A stretch of DNA of 64,000 bases from Pseudocolwellia sp049933045 (GTDB taxonomy: Bacteria; Pseudomonadota; Gammaproteobacteria; Enterobacterales; Alteromonadaceae), in the NCBI RefSeq assembly GCF_049933045.1, contig NZ_CP187926.1, forward strand, positions 3,100,001 to 3,164,000, given 5' to 3'. The translations under genes and the position numbers were made by a program. The notes beneath the pieces are model-generated. The model searched no databases. It was not told the DNA's origin and saw nothing but the letters and a program-made list of their open reading frames with translations. Of this stretch, positions 8,009 to 16,514 are shown piece after piece. The number at the start of each line of letters is the position of its first letter. Position 1 is the stretch's first letter.

Positions 8009-10156
8009 TTACTTTTTCTTCCATACAGTAAAATGAATATTAGAGACGACAAATTCACGTTGATTATTTAGCAATACACGAGGAATATTCTGCTCTTCAA
8101 GTAAATTAAAATTAGCGCTTAATTGCTCAGTTAAACCATCGAAGCCAGTAAGATTTTCACCATTTACTTTGATCCCACCAATCCATTTATTTTTAGCTGT
8201 TATGCTTTCATCAAAATGATAATCAGACGCTACAATTAACAGTCCATTTTCATTTAAACGTTGATGAACTGACGCTAAGAAAAGCGCTGGATCATAACTT
8301 TGCTCTAAAACATGTTGAGCTAAAATAACATCGTAATGCGCATACTTAGCTTTTAAGTTAGCGGCATCACCTTGGCTAAAATGAATAGTTCCAGCATCGG
8401 CAGAAGGTGTTAGTGATAACTTAGCTAAAGAAATCTCTTTAAACTCAACTATCTCACCTTCATTTTTAACTGTGTATCTTACATTCTCATTATTTTGTAA
8501 TTGCACACCATGTTGAATATAACGTGCTGAAAAATCTACCCCATCTACATGTTTGAAAGCAGTAGAGAGTTCGAAAGATGTTCGCCCAACACTACAACCT
8601 AAGTCTAAACATTTAAGGCTATTAATATGTTCAGCTGAATTTTCTTTATACTTAGATACTGAATCAACAACACTATTCGCTATCGTTTTCGAGTAATTAG
8701 CAAAATTAAAATAATCATTACCGTAATGACTTTCAAGTTGCTGACAAACAACATTATCCGTCTCATACAAGTTAACGCTTACTGTTGGTATATCTTCATT
8801 ATCACTTTCTATATAACGAAAGCCTGCATGTTGAGTAAAGTGCCGTCTAAAAGCATAGCGTGAAGATTTAATCGCTTCGTTGCCAGTTGAGATCCACGAA
8901 CCACCTTTAATTAGATTGTGTTTTCCATCAAACGTTGGCGTTGAGAAATCGTCATAAAGCGGATGAACATTAAAGCCATTGAAACCGTCGATAGCCGATT
9001 CTGTCCATTGCCATACATTACCAATAATATCGCTAAATTCAGTTTCGCCGTTGCTAAAAAGATCAACAGGAGAAGGTGAAGCAAAAGATTCTAAATTAAT
9101 ATTACCTGGTGCTTTATTCCATTGCACAATATCGCCACTTAACTCATCTCGTAATCTGTACCATTCAGCTTCAGTCGGTAATCTAATAAACTTACCTGAT
9201 TGTTCACTTTTCCAATTACAAAAAGCTTTTGCTTCTAAATAGTTAACTTCTGCAGGCCAATTAAGAGGTAATGGCATTACCGAGGCTAAATTGCGCTGGT
9301 AATATTCACCCTCTTTTTCAAACCAAAAAACAGGCATAGATGGCTTTTTGAATAACAACCACTGTTGTCCTTCCTTAGTCCAATAATCTGTATTTTTGTA
9401 GCCGCCCGCTTTAATAAAACTTAAAAATTCTTGGTTAGTTACTAAAAATTTAGATGCACTAAAACCTGCTACATCTACAGTTAGCTCACCGTATTCATTA
9501 TCCCAACCATAAGTTTGGTCTTCATCTTTCTTCCCTAAAACTAACTGCTTATTTGATAAAGGGATAAGTTGATTTACCGGTGCATCGCCAGATTTTTCGT
9601 AAGGTTGCCATTCCTTATTAGGTGTTAAAAACTCAAGCGGTAACATTCTCATAATAACGGAAGACGTTTCTAAATGAATACGTTCATGCTCACAGCCCAT
9701 CAATACAATCCAAGCAAGTGAATCTTGAGTAATAGGTAGCGTTAGCTCCATGGTATCGATGAGGTTAAGCATTAATGAATAAACAGAATCTCTGTATTCA
9801 TTTACCTCCGTAACGGTTGGCCAATTATAGTTTTCGGTATTTAAATCATCCCAACTCATTTCATCTACACCAACAGCACATACAGATTCAATGCGTTGAT
9901 CGAGTCTTTGATGAAGATACTTACCTAAAATTAGCTTATTAATAAAGAAGGTGGCGGTATGCCCATAATAAAAAATTAACGGGTGCCTAAGTCTTTCGGG
10001 CTTTAAAAAGTAAGCCTCGTCTTTATTAATTTGAGAAAATAACGATTCGTAAGTTTGCCATGTATTTTGGAAATATAGCTTAAGTTCTTCACGTTTACTT
10101 TCTATGCTTGTGCCATCAAGTAACGGCGTTTTAAGTTGTTGCAACGTTGTATTCAT
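8009..10156 (-). CDS. ovoA: Ovothiol biosynthesis enzyme OvoA (5-histidylcysteine sulfoxide synthase / N-methyltransferase)
   Basis: 715 aa with three domains in the OvoA order. First is a DinB-like domain (about 20-180) with likely Fe(II) ligands His66, His157 and His161 (GHT and HERIH). Next is a formylglycine-generating-enzyme-like sulfoxide synthase domain (about 200-450) with GNVWQWTESAIDGF and GGSWISTGNEA. Last is a class I SAM methyltransferase (about 490-715) with LDLGCSVGRTS. The enzyme joins histidine and cysteine with O2 to give 5-histidylcysteine sulfoxide. After C-S cleavage by a PLP lyase it N-methylates the 5-thiohistidine. No OvoB lyase is in the window. A GS-like gene precedes it by 59 nt on the same strand. 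Confidence 0.95.
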   Translation of the reverse strand: MNTTLQQLKTPLLDGTSIESKREELKLYFQNTWQTYESLFSQINKDEAYFLKPERLRHPLIFYYGHTATFFINKLILGKYLHQRLDQRIESVCAVGVDEMSWDDLNTENYNWPTVTEVNEYRDSVYSLMLNLIDTMELTLPITQDSLAWIVLMGCEHERIHLETSSVIMRMLPLEFLTPNKEWQPYEKSGDAPVNQLIPLSNKQLVLGKKDEDQTYGWDNEYGELTVDVAGFSASKFLVTNQEFLSFIKAGGYKNTDYWTKEGQQWLLFKKPSMPVFWFEKEGEYYQRNLASVMPLPLNWPAEVNYLEAKAFCNWKSEQSGKFIRLPTEAEWYRLRDELSGDIVQWNKAPGNINLESFASPSPVDLFSNGETEFSDIIGNVWQWTESAIDGFNGFNVHPLYDDFSTPTFDGKHNLIKGGSWISTGNEAIKSSRYAFRRHFTQHAGFRYIESDNEDIPTVSVNLYETDNVVCQQLESHYGNDYFNFANYSKTIANSVVDSVSKYKENSAEHINSLKCLDLGCSVGRTSFELSTAFKHVDGVDFSARYIQHGVQLQNNENVRYTVKNEGEIVEFKEISLAKLSLTPSADAGTIHFSQGDAANLKAKYAHYDVILAQHVLEQSYDPALFLASVHQRLNENGLLIVASDYHFDESITAKNKWIGGIKVNGENLTGFDGLTEQLSANFNLLEEQNIPRVLLNNQREFVVSNIHFTVWKKK

Positions 10157-10215
10157 AAATTATTTTCTTGAATTATTTTAATTTTTTATATGATTTTTAT
10201 ATAACTTTGTCGGTA

Positions 10216-11349
10216 CTATTTATTAATAATAATGGCTTGTTGATAGGTTTTTATTACCTCAGATTTGAGCTTATCGCCTATCCTTTCATTAACCCTATAC
10301 GTAGTAGACAATATTTTGTTCACTTTAATTTCAAATTTATTCAAAGAGTTACTAAACCAGTCGTTTTCAATGAATAAACTAAGCGCACCTTTTTTATTAT
10401 TTTGATCGAATAAAAACTCAGGTAATGCATCGCAAGTGTTATTGATCGAGGCTAATTTCTCACAAGCATTTTCATTATAAGCTTCTAATGCTTCAGCTAA
10501 ATTAAGTAAACCAAAAACAACATTGGTATACGCATTATAATAAACACTTGAAGCACCTAAACGATGTTCTACGCGTGCTGTTTTTTCCCAATCATAGGTT
10601 GAAAGCATAACTTTATTATTTTGATCATATAACAAAGGTTCTTCCCCCATAGGCTGATTATGTTTACCTACTTTTTTATAGAGGGCAATACTGCCTTGGT
10701 GACCGCCAGATATATCATTAGGCGAGCATAACTCTTCAAACAAACCATACTGATCTCTCAACTTTAATCGCTCAAAGGCTTCTTCTTCAGGTAAGTATAA
10801 TAACGAACACGCTAAGCTTGATCGTAAAAAGCATTGCTGCAAATACTCACCAAAGTGTTGATGAGGAATAATATTAGTCCCTTTTTGATCAATCGCACTT
10901 ATATTCATCTGTATTGCATTAGGAATATGTACTGCGCGCTTGTCGCTGGTGAAAATATCTTTACTGCCCAAGGCTAACTTTCCTGTATCTCCCGACCAAA
11001 CAACTGGTTTGATCATGGTTTTATCAAAGCCTTGTAAAGCAAATAACGTGGGGAGTTTTTTAATCGCTTCAGCTAAATTATTCGCTTCTTTTAAAGGCGA
11101 CTGACCATTAAACAATGAGATGTACTCCCATTGATTTGACCAATATTCAGGTATCACTTGCCCATCAATATTTAAAGCAGCAAGCTGTTTATTAATGATT
11201 GAGTAATCTAATGGCTGAGGGGATTTGTCTGAAGTACGTTGAAAGCAACCTTCTAATTCGAAATGAATTAATGGCTTAAACCCTAAATGCTCAATATATA
11301 TTTGAAGTAATTTGATTGCTTGTATTGCGACATTATCAACCGCTAACAT
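10216..11349 (-). CDS. Uncharacterised protein with glutamine-synthetase/carboxylate-amine-ligase-like motifs
   Basis: 377 aa, not a family I can name. Several segments resemble the GS/GCS ligase fold. HFELEG (about 29-34) resembles the metal-binding E-x-E strand. QMNIS (147-151) or SGGHQGS (214-220) could correspond to the GS GxHxHxS strand. RVEHRLGAS followed by NAYTNVVFGLLNLAEAL (259-289) is close to the GS pattern RxExRxxxxxxNPYLAFAALL. The protein looks soluble, with no signal peptide. It is the first gene of a probable two-gene unit with ovoA and is divergent from a TetR gene. An ATP-dependent amide ligase acting on an ovothiol precursor or derivative is a hypothesis only. Confidence 0.5.
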   Translation of the reverse strand: MLAVDNVAIQAIKLLQIYIEHLGFKPLIHFELEGCFQRTSDKSPQPLDYSIINKQLAALNIDGQVIPEYWSNQWEYISLFNGQSPLKEANNLAEAIKKLPTLFALQGFDKTMIKPVVWSGDTGKLALGSKDIFTSDKRAVHIPNAIQMNISAIDQKGTNIIPHQHFGEYLQQCFLRSSLACSLLYLPEEEAFERLKLRDQYGLFEELCSPNDISGGHQGSIALYKKVGKHNQPMGEEPLLYDQNNKVMLSTYDWEKTARVEHRLGASSVYYNAYTNVVFGLLNLAEALEAYNENACEKLASINNTCDALPEFLFDQNNKKGALSLFIENDWFSNSLNKFEIKVNKILSTTYRVNERIGDKLKSEVIKTYQQAIIINK

Positions 11350-11572
11350 AATGTATTCTCATGGGGTTTTGATCTATTTTGGTTATTTATGATTATGTCG
11401 GTTGTAATAGCCGTCACTTTTTGAATAACAATAATGTAAACAGCTAATACTGTTATCACTACAATTTAATTACGCTATTCGATAGATATATACACATTAT
11501 AAAGTAATAGGGATCAATAAACCCCTCTATAAATTTTTAACCTTATTATTAATTTATAGTTATAAGTAAGAT

Positions 11573-11601
11573 TTGACCAAAACCATACCGTTAGGTACAA
11601 T
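11573..11601 (+). promoter_or_regulatory. tetR promoter with TACC-N4-GGTA operator in the spacer
   Basis: A -35-like TTGACC (11573-11578) and a -10-like TACAAT (11596-11601) are 17 nt apart. The palindrome TACCGTTAGGTA (11586-11597) lies in the spacer and touches the -10, so bound repressor would block RNA polymerase. The same arrangement recurs upstream of the AhpD-like gene at 15755-15802. This implies autorepression by the TetR protein encoded just downstream. Confidence 0.75.
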
Positions 11602-11634
11602 ATATGAATTATTTACCCCAAATTAGGATCTATT

Positions 11635-12237
11635 GTGGCTAGTGGTAGAAAAAAATCATTTGATGAAAACACTGCGTTAAACGCCGCAATGGAAGTGTTT
11701 TGGCAAAAAGGTTATGTAAGTGCTTCACTTACAGATTTAACTGCACGCATGGGTATTAATAAACCAAGTATGTACAGCGCTTTTGGTAATAAAGAAGCCT
11801 TATTTGTTAAAGCAACTCAATGTTATATTGATACTAAATTAGCCCCTCATGTAGAATTACTTTTTCAAGAAGGGAGCTCGTTAAAACAACGCTTAAAAAA
11901 TCATATGATGTCGATTGTCGCTATGCAATCAGATCCAGAGAAAGGTAAAGGCTGTTTTTTAACGCTATGTCAGTCAGAACTGATCGGTGGTGATATACCT
12001 AAAGAAGCGGAACAACTCCTTAAAGAAGCAGATTTAATTCCACTTCAGATATACAGTAAATTATTTGAAACCGATGAAGAATGTATCGCATTAGAGCTCC
12101 ATAAAAATGCTCAAGCTAATGCGCTAACTATATATACTTTGTTAAAAGGCACTGCATCAATGGCACGTTCGGGTATAAAAACATCTGATCTTGAATATTG
12201 TGTAGATACTATTATCTCCGGTATGACTATTCATTAA
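11635..12237 (+). CDS. TetR/AcrR family transcriptional repressor
   Basis: 200 aa from a GTG at 11635, with an AGGA box 5 nt upstream. The N-terminal helix-turn-helix covers about residues 10-55 (NTALNAAMEVFWQKGYVSASLTDL and then RMGINKPSMYSAFGNKEALF). The C-terminal helices form the ligand-binding and dimer domain. The GKGCFLTLCQSEL segment contains two cysteines that might sense a thiol-reactive ligand. Its own promoter and that of the AhpD-like gene 3.6 kb away share the operator TACC-N4-GGTA. Those two genes are the likely regulon. The ligand is unknown. Confidence 0.9.
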   Translation: MASGRKKSFDENTALNAAMEVFWQKGYVSASLTDLTARMGINKPSMYSAFGNKEALFVKATQCYIDTKLAPHVELLFQEGSSLKQRLKNHMMSIVAMQSDPEKGKGCFLTLCQSELIGGDIPKEAEQLLKEADLIPLQIYSKLFETDEECIALELHKNAQANALTIYTLLKGTASMARSGIKTSDLEYCVDTIISGMTIH

Positions 12238-12410
12238 TCCTTATACTTTATGGTAAATATTAACTCTGATTCAAGTTTTCATTATTCTCCGAATTAAGCG
12301 ATTAATCTACTTACTAGATTTAAATTAAGTTACCGATAAAGTATATATTTACATTAATTCTATGTTTAAATGTTAGTTCTGCCCTATCCAAATTAAATAA
12401 CACAATTTAA

Positions 12411-14783
12411 ATGCGTACTTTTCCTACTTTACTACTTATTCTTTTTCTCAGCGCGTGTACTCTTATATCTCAATTAAACTTCGATGAACTTTATGGCACT
12501 TCAGATCCTACTCGATATGAATTACCTGTAGCCCCCACTCAAGATACAAAATTAGAATTCCATCAAGATATTAAACCCATATTAAATAATCGATGCGTTG
12601 TTTGTCATGGTTGCTACGATGCGCCTTGCCAACTTAATTTGGCTTCGTATGAAGGTTTATCTCGAGGAGCAAATAAAGAATTAGTTTATGATGGTACAAG
12701 GCTATTAGCCTCTTCCCCTTCTAGACTTTTTGTTGATGCAGCAAGTCCTTCACAATGGCGAGATAAAAACTTTTTCCCTGTACTGAACGAACGTAATCAG
12801 TTGGGGGATATAGATGCTAGCGTTATAAGCCGAATTTTAGCGTTAAAAAATAAAAAAACAGAAAACCTAAATAATCAACCTTTACCCACAGATTTATATG
12901 ATTTTAGCCTTAATAGAGAACAATCGTGCCCTTCAATTGAACAAATGGCTTACTATGAGCAATCACAACCTCATGGCGGAATGCCTTATGGTTTACCAGC
13001 ATTATCTGAACAAGAACAAAACACTTTAAATGAGTGGATAGCAGCTGGAGCTCCAGCAAAAAATACAGCACCTCTTGCTCAGGTTTATTCTGACCTAATT
13101 GTTCAATGGGAAAGTTTTTTAAATAAAGACAGTAAAAAAGCACAACTCATGTCTCGATATGTTTACGAACATTGGTTTTTAGCTAACCTGTATTTTAATG
13201 ATATAAAAACTGACTCAACATCACCTCAGTTTTTCAAAATAGTACGTTCTTCCACACCGCCTGGTGCTCCGATAAAAATAATTGCGACTCGTCGTCCTTT
13301 TGACGATCCTGGTGTGCAACGTGTTTATTACAGAATAAAACCAGTGCACGATACTATTTTGTTTAAAACCCACATGCCATATGCACTTAGTCAAAAGCGC
13401 ATTGAAAAGCTCGAAAAATGGTTTCTAAATGATAACTACACAGTAACTAACCTCCCCGGTTACGATCCTGTAAAAACGGCAAACCCTTTTATTACCTTTG
13501 CAGAATTACCTACCAATAGTCGCTATGAGTTTATGCTTGATGAGGCACGATTTACTATTATGGGGTTTATTAAAGGCTCTGTTTGTCGTGGGCAAGTTGC
13601 ATTAAATGTAATTAATGATCACTTTTGGGTGGTATTTGTTAAACCTGAAAGAGAAAACACCGAACTAGGTGAAGCTAAACTTAAAAAGCATTTAGTTGAA
13701 TCAACCTATAACCTCAGATTGCCTGCAGGTTCAGGTAGTACAACCATTTTTAGTGATTGGTTAAAATACTCTGAACACCAAATGGCTTACCTCGAAGCAA
13801 AAGCAGAATATGTAAATTCTATTTTTAAAGGCGGTTTAAAACCTACATTAGACTTTGTTTGGGATGGCGATGGCGTAAATAAAAATGCAGCACTCACTAT
13901 ATTCCGTCACTTTGACACAGCTTCTGTAGAATATGGTTTTGTGGGTGATTCTCCACAAACCATGTGGTTAATTGATTATCAATTACTTGAAAAAATACAT
14001 TATCTACTTGTTGCTGGCTTTGATGTTTATGGTAATTATGGACATCAATTAAAAACACGTTTGTATATGGATTTTTTACGCATGGAAGGAGAATCCAATC
14101 TTATTAGCTTCTTACCTAAAAGCTCCCGTCAAGATATCATTGATCAATGGTATCAAGATGAATCAGACACAAAAGCTGAGTACTTCAATAACTCACTACT
14201 TACTCTGAATAGCGACTCTGGAATTGCTTATCAAACCAATGATCATTTTGCAGAATTACAGAAAAAAATATCTACATACCTTTCACCTATACTAGATAAC
14301 AAATTTGAGCTAAATAATGTCAATTTACCAACAGACTCATTAAAACAATTAACAAAGCTTAGTAAGTTGGTAGGCAAGCCTATATCTTTCCTCTCTCAAG
14401 TAAGTTTTATTACTGTAGTAGATAAAAATGAAGAACATCATTTTACAATAACCAATAACAGTGCCTATACAAGTGTTAGTCATTTATTCTTAGAAAGTGC
14501 TAGCAGAGTCCCCAAAAGAGATACATTAACGTTAGCTAGTGGTTTTATTGGTGCCTATCCAAATGTTTACATGAGAATAAACGCAGAAGAATTAGCTGAA
14601 TTTGTTCATCAAATATCAACGGTATCAAGTACTTTAGATTACGGGAAATTATTAGATCAATATGGCATACGTCGTACCCATAAAGACTTTTGGAAACACA
14701 GCGATAAAATACATGCTACTGCAAAGGAAGCATTATCTATTGAATACGGACTATTAGATTACAATAGATTAGAAAACAAATAA
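12411..14783 (+). CDS. cti: Periplasmic fatty acid cis/trans isomerase
   Basis: 790 aa. The signal sequence ends in a lipobox-like LFLSAC, so it may be a lipoprotein or simply exported. The cytochrome c-type haem site CVVCH lies at about residues 61-65 within RCVVCHGCYDAPCQLNL, which is characteristic of Cti. Cti isomerises cis-unsaturated membrane fatty acids to trans in place, stiffening the membrane under solvent, heat or osmotic stress. Only a lone TACC half-site is near its promoter (12331), so control by the neighbouring TetR is uncertain. A strong terminator follows. Length is close to the pseudomonad enzyme. Confidence 0.93.
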   Translation: MRTFPTLLLILFLSACTLISQLNFDELYGTSDPTRYELPVAPTQDTKLEFHQDIKPILNNRCVVCHGCYDAPCQLNLASYEGLSRGANKELVYDGTRLLASSPSRLFVDAASPSQWRDKNFFPVLNERNQLGDIDASVISRILALKNKKTENLNNQPLPTDLYDFSLNREQSCPSIEQMAYYEQSQPHGGMPYGLPALSEQEQNTLNEWIAAGAPAKNTAPLAQVYSDLIVQWESFLNKDSKKAQLMSRYVYEHWFLANLYFNDIKTDSTSPQFFKIVRSSTPPGAPIKIIATRRPFDDPGVQRVYYRIKPVHDTILFKTHMPYALSQKRIEKLEKWFLNDNYTVTNLPGYDPVKTANPFITFAELPTNSRYEFMLDEARFTIMGFIKGSVCRGQVALNVINDHFWVVFVKPERENTELGEAKLKKHLVESTYNLRLPAGSGSTTIFSDWLKYSEHQMAYLEAKAEYVNSIFKGGLKPTLDFVWDGDGVNKNAALTIFRHFDTASVEYGFVGDSPQTMWLIDYQLLEKIHYLLVAGFDVYGNYGHQLKTRLYMDFLRMEGESNLISFLPKSSRQDIIDQWYQDESDTKAEYFNNSLLTLNSDSGIAYQTNDHFAELQKKISTYLSPILDNKFELNNVNLPTDSLKQLTKLSKLVGKPISFLSQVSFITVVDKNEEHHFTITNNSAYTSVSHLFLESASRVPKRDTLTLASGFIGAYPNVYMRINAEELAEFVHQISTVSSTLDYGKLLDQYGIRRTHKDFWKHSDKIHATAKEALSIEYGLLDYNRLENK

Positions 14784-14794
14784 TACGCTTACCG

Positions 14795-14838
14795 AATATA
14801 AGAACAGTCATTCATACTTCAGCTACTGTTCTTATATT
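14795..14838 (+). terminator. Terminator hairpin after cti
   Basis: AATATAAGAACAGT (14795-14808) and ACTGTTCTTATATT (14825-14838) form a perfect 14-bp stem with a 16-nt loop, 12 nt after the cti stop. A T-rich stretch follows. Confidence 0.75.
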
Positions 14839-14864
14839 TATTTCGCTTTAGGTTAATATGTATT

Positions 14865-15140
14865 TAACCTGAACTCTGGATAATGGGTTTTTTAATACAT
14901 TGATTTTCAATACTTTATAAGTAAATTATTGCAACACCATTTGTTTAGATGATTTATTACTCTCCTAATGTTGGAATTTAATTCTATAACAAGGCATTTT
15001 TCTTGACTAATAGCTGGCTATTAGCAATAAAAATACAGTTTTTTTATTCCCGATAAAAACTAAGTACCTGCATGCAGGCAACGACGTTAGAGGGTTAAAT
15101 AAAAATATTAGGCATAACTGCTTATTCAGAGTTCAGGTTA
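14865..15140. mobile_element. MITE-like element A, about 276 bp, no coding capacity
   Basis: The ends are 19-bp inverted repeats with one mismatch: TAACCTGAACTCTGGATAA at 14865-14883 and its complement at 15122-15140. The outermost bases read as TA on both sides, compatible with a TA target duplication. The interior is non-coding. It holds the perfect palindrome CCTGCATGCAGG (15068-15079) within a motif also found in element B. This is the signature of a miniature inverted-repeat element mobilised by a transposase elsewhere. I cannot name the parent IS. Confidence 0.65.
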
Positions 15141-15382
15141 TTTAGTAAACCTAATCTTGAACACAAATTTTAAAGTCTACTGTATTCAAGATTATAAATT
15201 ACAATGTGGTAAACGTGTTCTTACCACATCCTTCCTATCGCGATTACTGAACCTTATTATTTAACCTTTACATATCAAGAACCAAAACTTACCTTCAAAA
15301 AATCCCTAACGCATTTCTACATAAATCAATAGTCAAAGATCCACAAACATATACATTCTATACTCTCTACTTTTTATAGCTT

Positions 15383-15698
15383 TAGGGCGTGTTGATCTTT
15401 CGAGATTATTTTTTCAGCAATTTGTTGGGTATTTATACAAGGCAGAAGCTTTGTCGTGTGGTTGTTCAACATAAAAAGGTGATAACGCCGTAGAAATGAC
15501 CAACAAATGCTGTCCAAAGGATTCGGCTAAAAGCGTTTTACTCTTTGTTGCCTGCATGGATGCAGGTACTTAGATTATGCAGGAGCATATAATCTGTGAG
15601 CAGTATTTGCTTAGAATGACTAGTCTACATACAGCTCGCCGCGATTAAAACGCTTTTATCTCGAACAAAATTTAACCGCGAAAGATCAACACGCCCTA
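15383..15698. mobile_element. MITE-like element B, about 316 bp, no coding capacity
   Basis: The ends are perfect 20-bp inverted repeats: TAGGGCGTGTTGATCTTTCG at 15383-15402 and its complement at 15679-15698. If TA is the target duplication, the element proper starts GGGCGTG. The interior has nested palindromes. AAAGCGTTTTA near 15533 pairs with TAAAACGCTTT near 15648, and CCTGCAT-GG-ATGCAGG is at 15551-15566. No reading frame of useful length exists. It ends about 56 nt before the promoter of the AhpD-like gene. Confidence 0.7.
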
Positions 15699-15754
15699 GT
15701 AATAATAGAAAGATTACTGAATAAACTTTAGCTTCAGCTTAATAGATTTAACCC

Positions 15755-15802
15755 TTGACTTTAAAATACCTATCGGTACAATAATTTTTATACCAATCGG
15801 TA
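15755..15802 (+). promoter_or_regulatory. Promoter of the AhpD-like gene with two TetR operators
   Basis: TTGACT (15755-15760) and TACAAT (15777-15782) are 16 nt apart, a good sigma-70 promoter. TACCTATCGGTA (15767-15778) lies in the spacer and a second copy, TACCAATCGGTA (15791-15802), lies 24 nt further on, about two helical turns. Both share the TACC-N4-GGTA form with the site in the tetR promoter. Confidence 0.8.
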
Positions 15803-15847
15803 CATAAATTATTTTAATAACTAGCTTAATCAGAATTGAGGAATAAA

Positions 15848-16402
15848 ATGACAACATTAACTATACACACTATTGAGTCAGCACCTGAAGGCAGCAAGCC
15901 ACTTTTAGAAGGTTCAGTAAAAGCTTTCGGAATGCTTCCTAACTTGCATGGCGTACTTGCTGGTTCTCCTCAAATACTTGAAGCGTATCAAAAACTTCAT
16001 CAGTTATTTACAGAGTCTTCTTTTGATGCTGAAGAACTTACTGTTGTATGGCAAGCAATAAACGTAGAGCACGGTTGTCATTACTGTGTGCCTGCGCATA
16101 CCGCCATTGCACATTCAATGAATGTTGATCCAGCAATCACTGAAGCATTACGTAACCAAGCGGCAATGCCAACAGCTAAGTTACAAGCTTTACTTGATAT
16201 GACATTAATTATTGTACGTAACCGTGGACATGTATCTCAAGAAGAATTAGACGCTTTTTATGCTGCAGGTTATGCTGAGCAACAAGTGCTAGATATTATT
16301 TTAGCGTTATCTCAAAAAATCATCAGTAACTACACTAACCATATTGGTAATACACCAGTAGATGCTCCTTTTGAAACTTTTGCTTGGACTAAAGCTAAGT
16401 AG
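15848..16402 (+). CDS. Carboxymuconolactone decarboxylase / AhpD-like protein
   Basis: 184 aa from the ATG at 15848, which has a GAGGA box 4-5 nt upstream. A TTG 12 nt earlier is less likely. The AhpD-type active-site segment EHGCHYCVPAHT carries the CxxC redox pair and the conserved Glu and His. Relatives are alkylhydroperoxide-reducing or thiol-disulfide proteins, so a peroxide or electrophile defence role is likely. The substrate is unknown. Its promoter has two operators matching that of the TetR gene at 11635, implying strong repression until an inducer arrives. Confidence 0.88.
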   Translation: MTTLTIHTIESAPEGSKPLLEGSVKAFGMLPNLHGVLAGSPQILEAYQKLHQLFTESSFDAEELTVVWQAINVEHGCHYCVPAHTAIAHSMNVDPAITEALRNQAAMPTAKLQALLDMTLIIVRNRGHVSQEELDAFYAAGYAEQQVLDIILALSQKIISNYTNHIGNTPVDAPFETFAWTKAK

Positions 16403-16514
16403 GTTTTACAAATAGTTATTGGAACCTTTGCGAATAATTAACAGTAATGGGTTTCAATAACATTTTATTTAATAGAATAATAAAGACACAAAAAGATAAA
16501 ACAACAATCTCTGA

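Noticed and set aside
10168..10377. A plus-strand reading frame opposite the GS-like gene
   Set aside because: It is mostly antisense to the 3' end of a well-formed gene and has no ribosome site.
12331..12346. A TetR operator in the cti promoter
   Set aside because: Only one arm (TACC) is clear; the other side reads AAGTA instead of GGTA, so it is not counted as a site.
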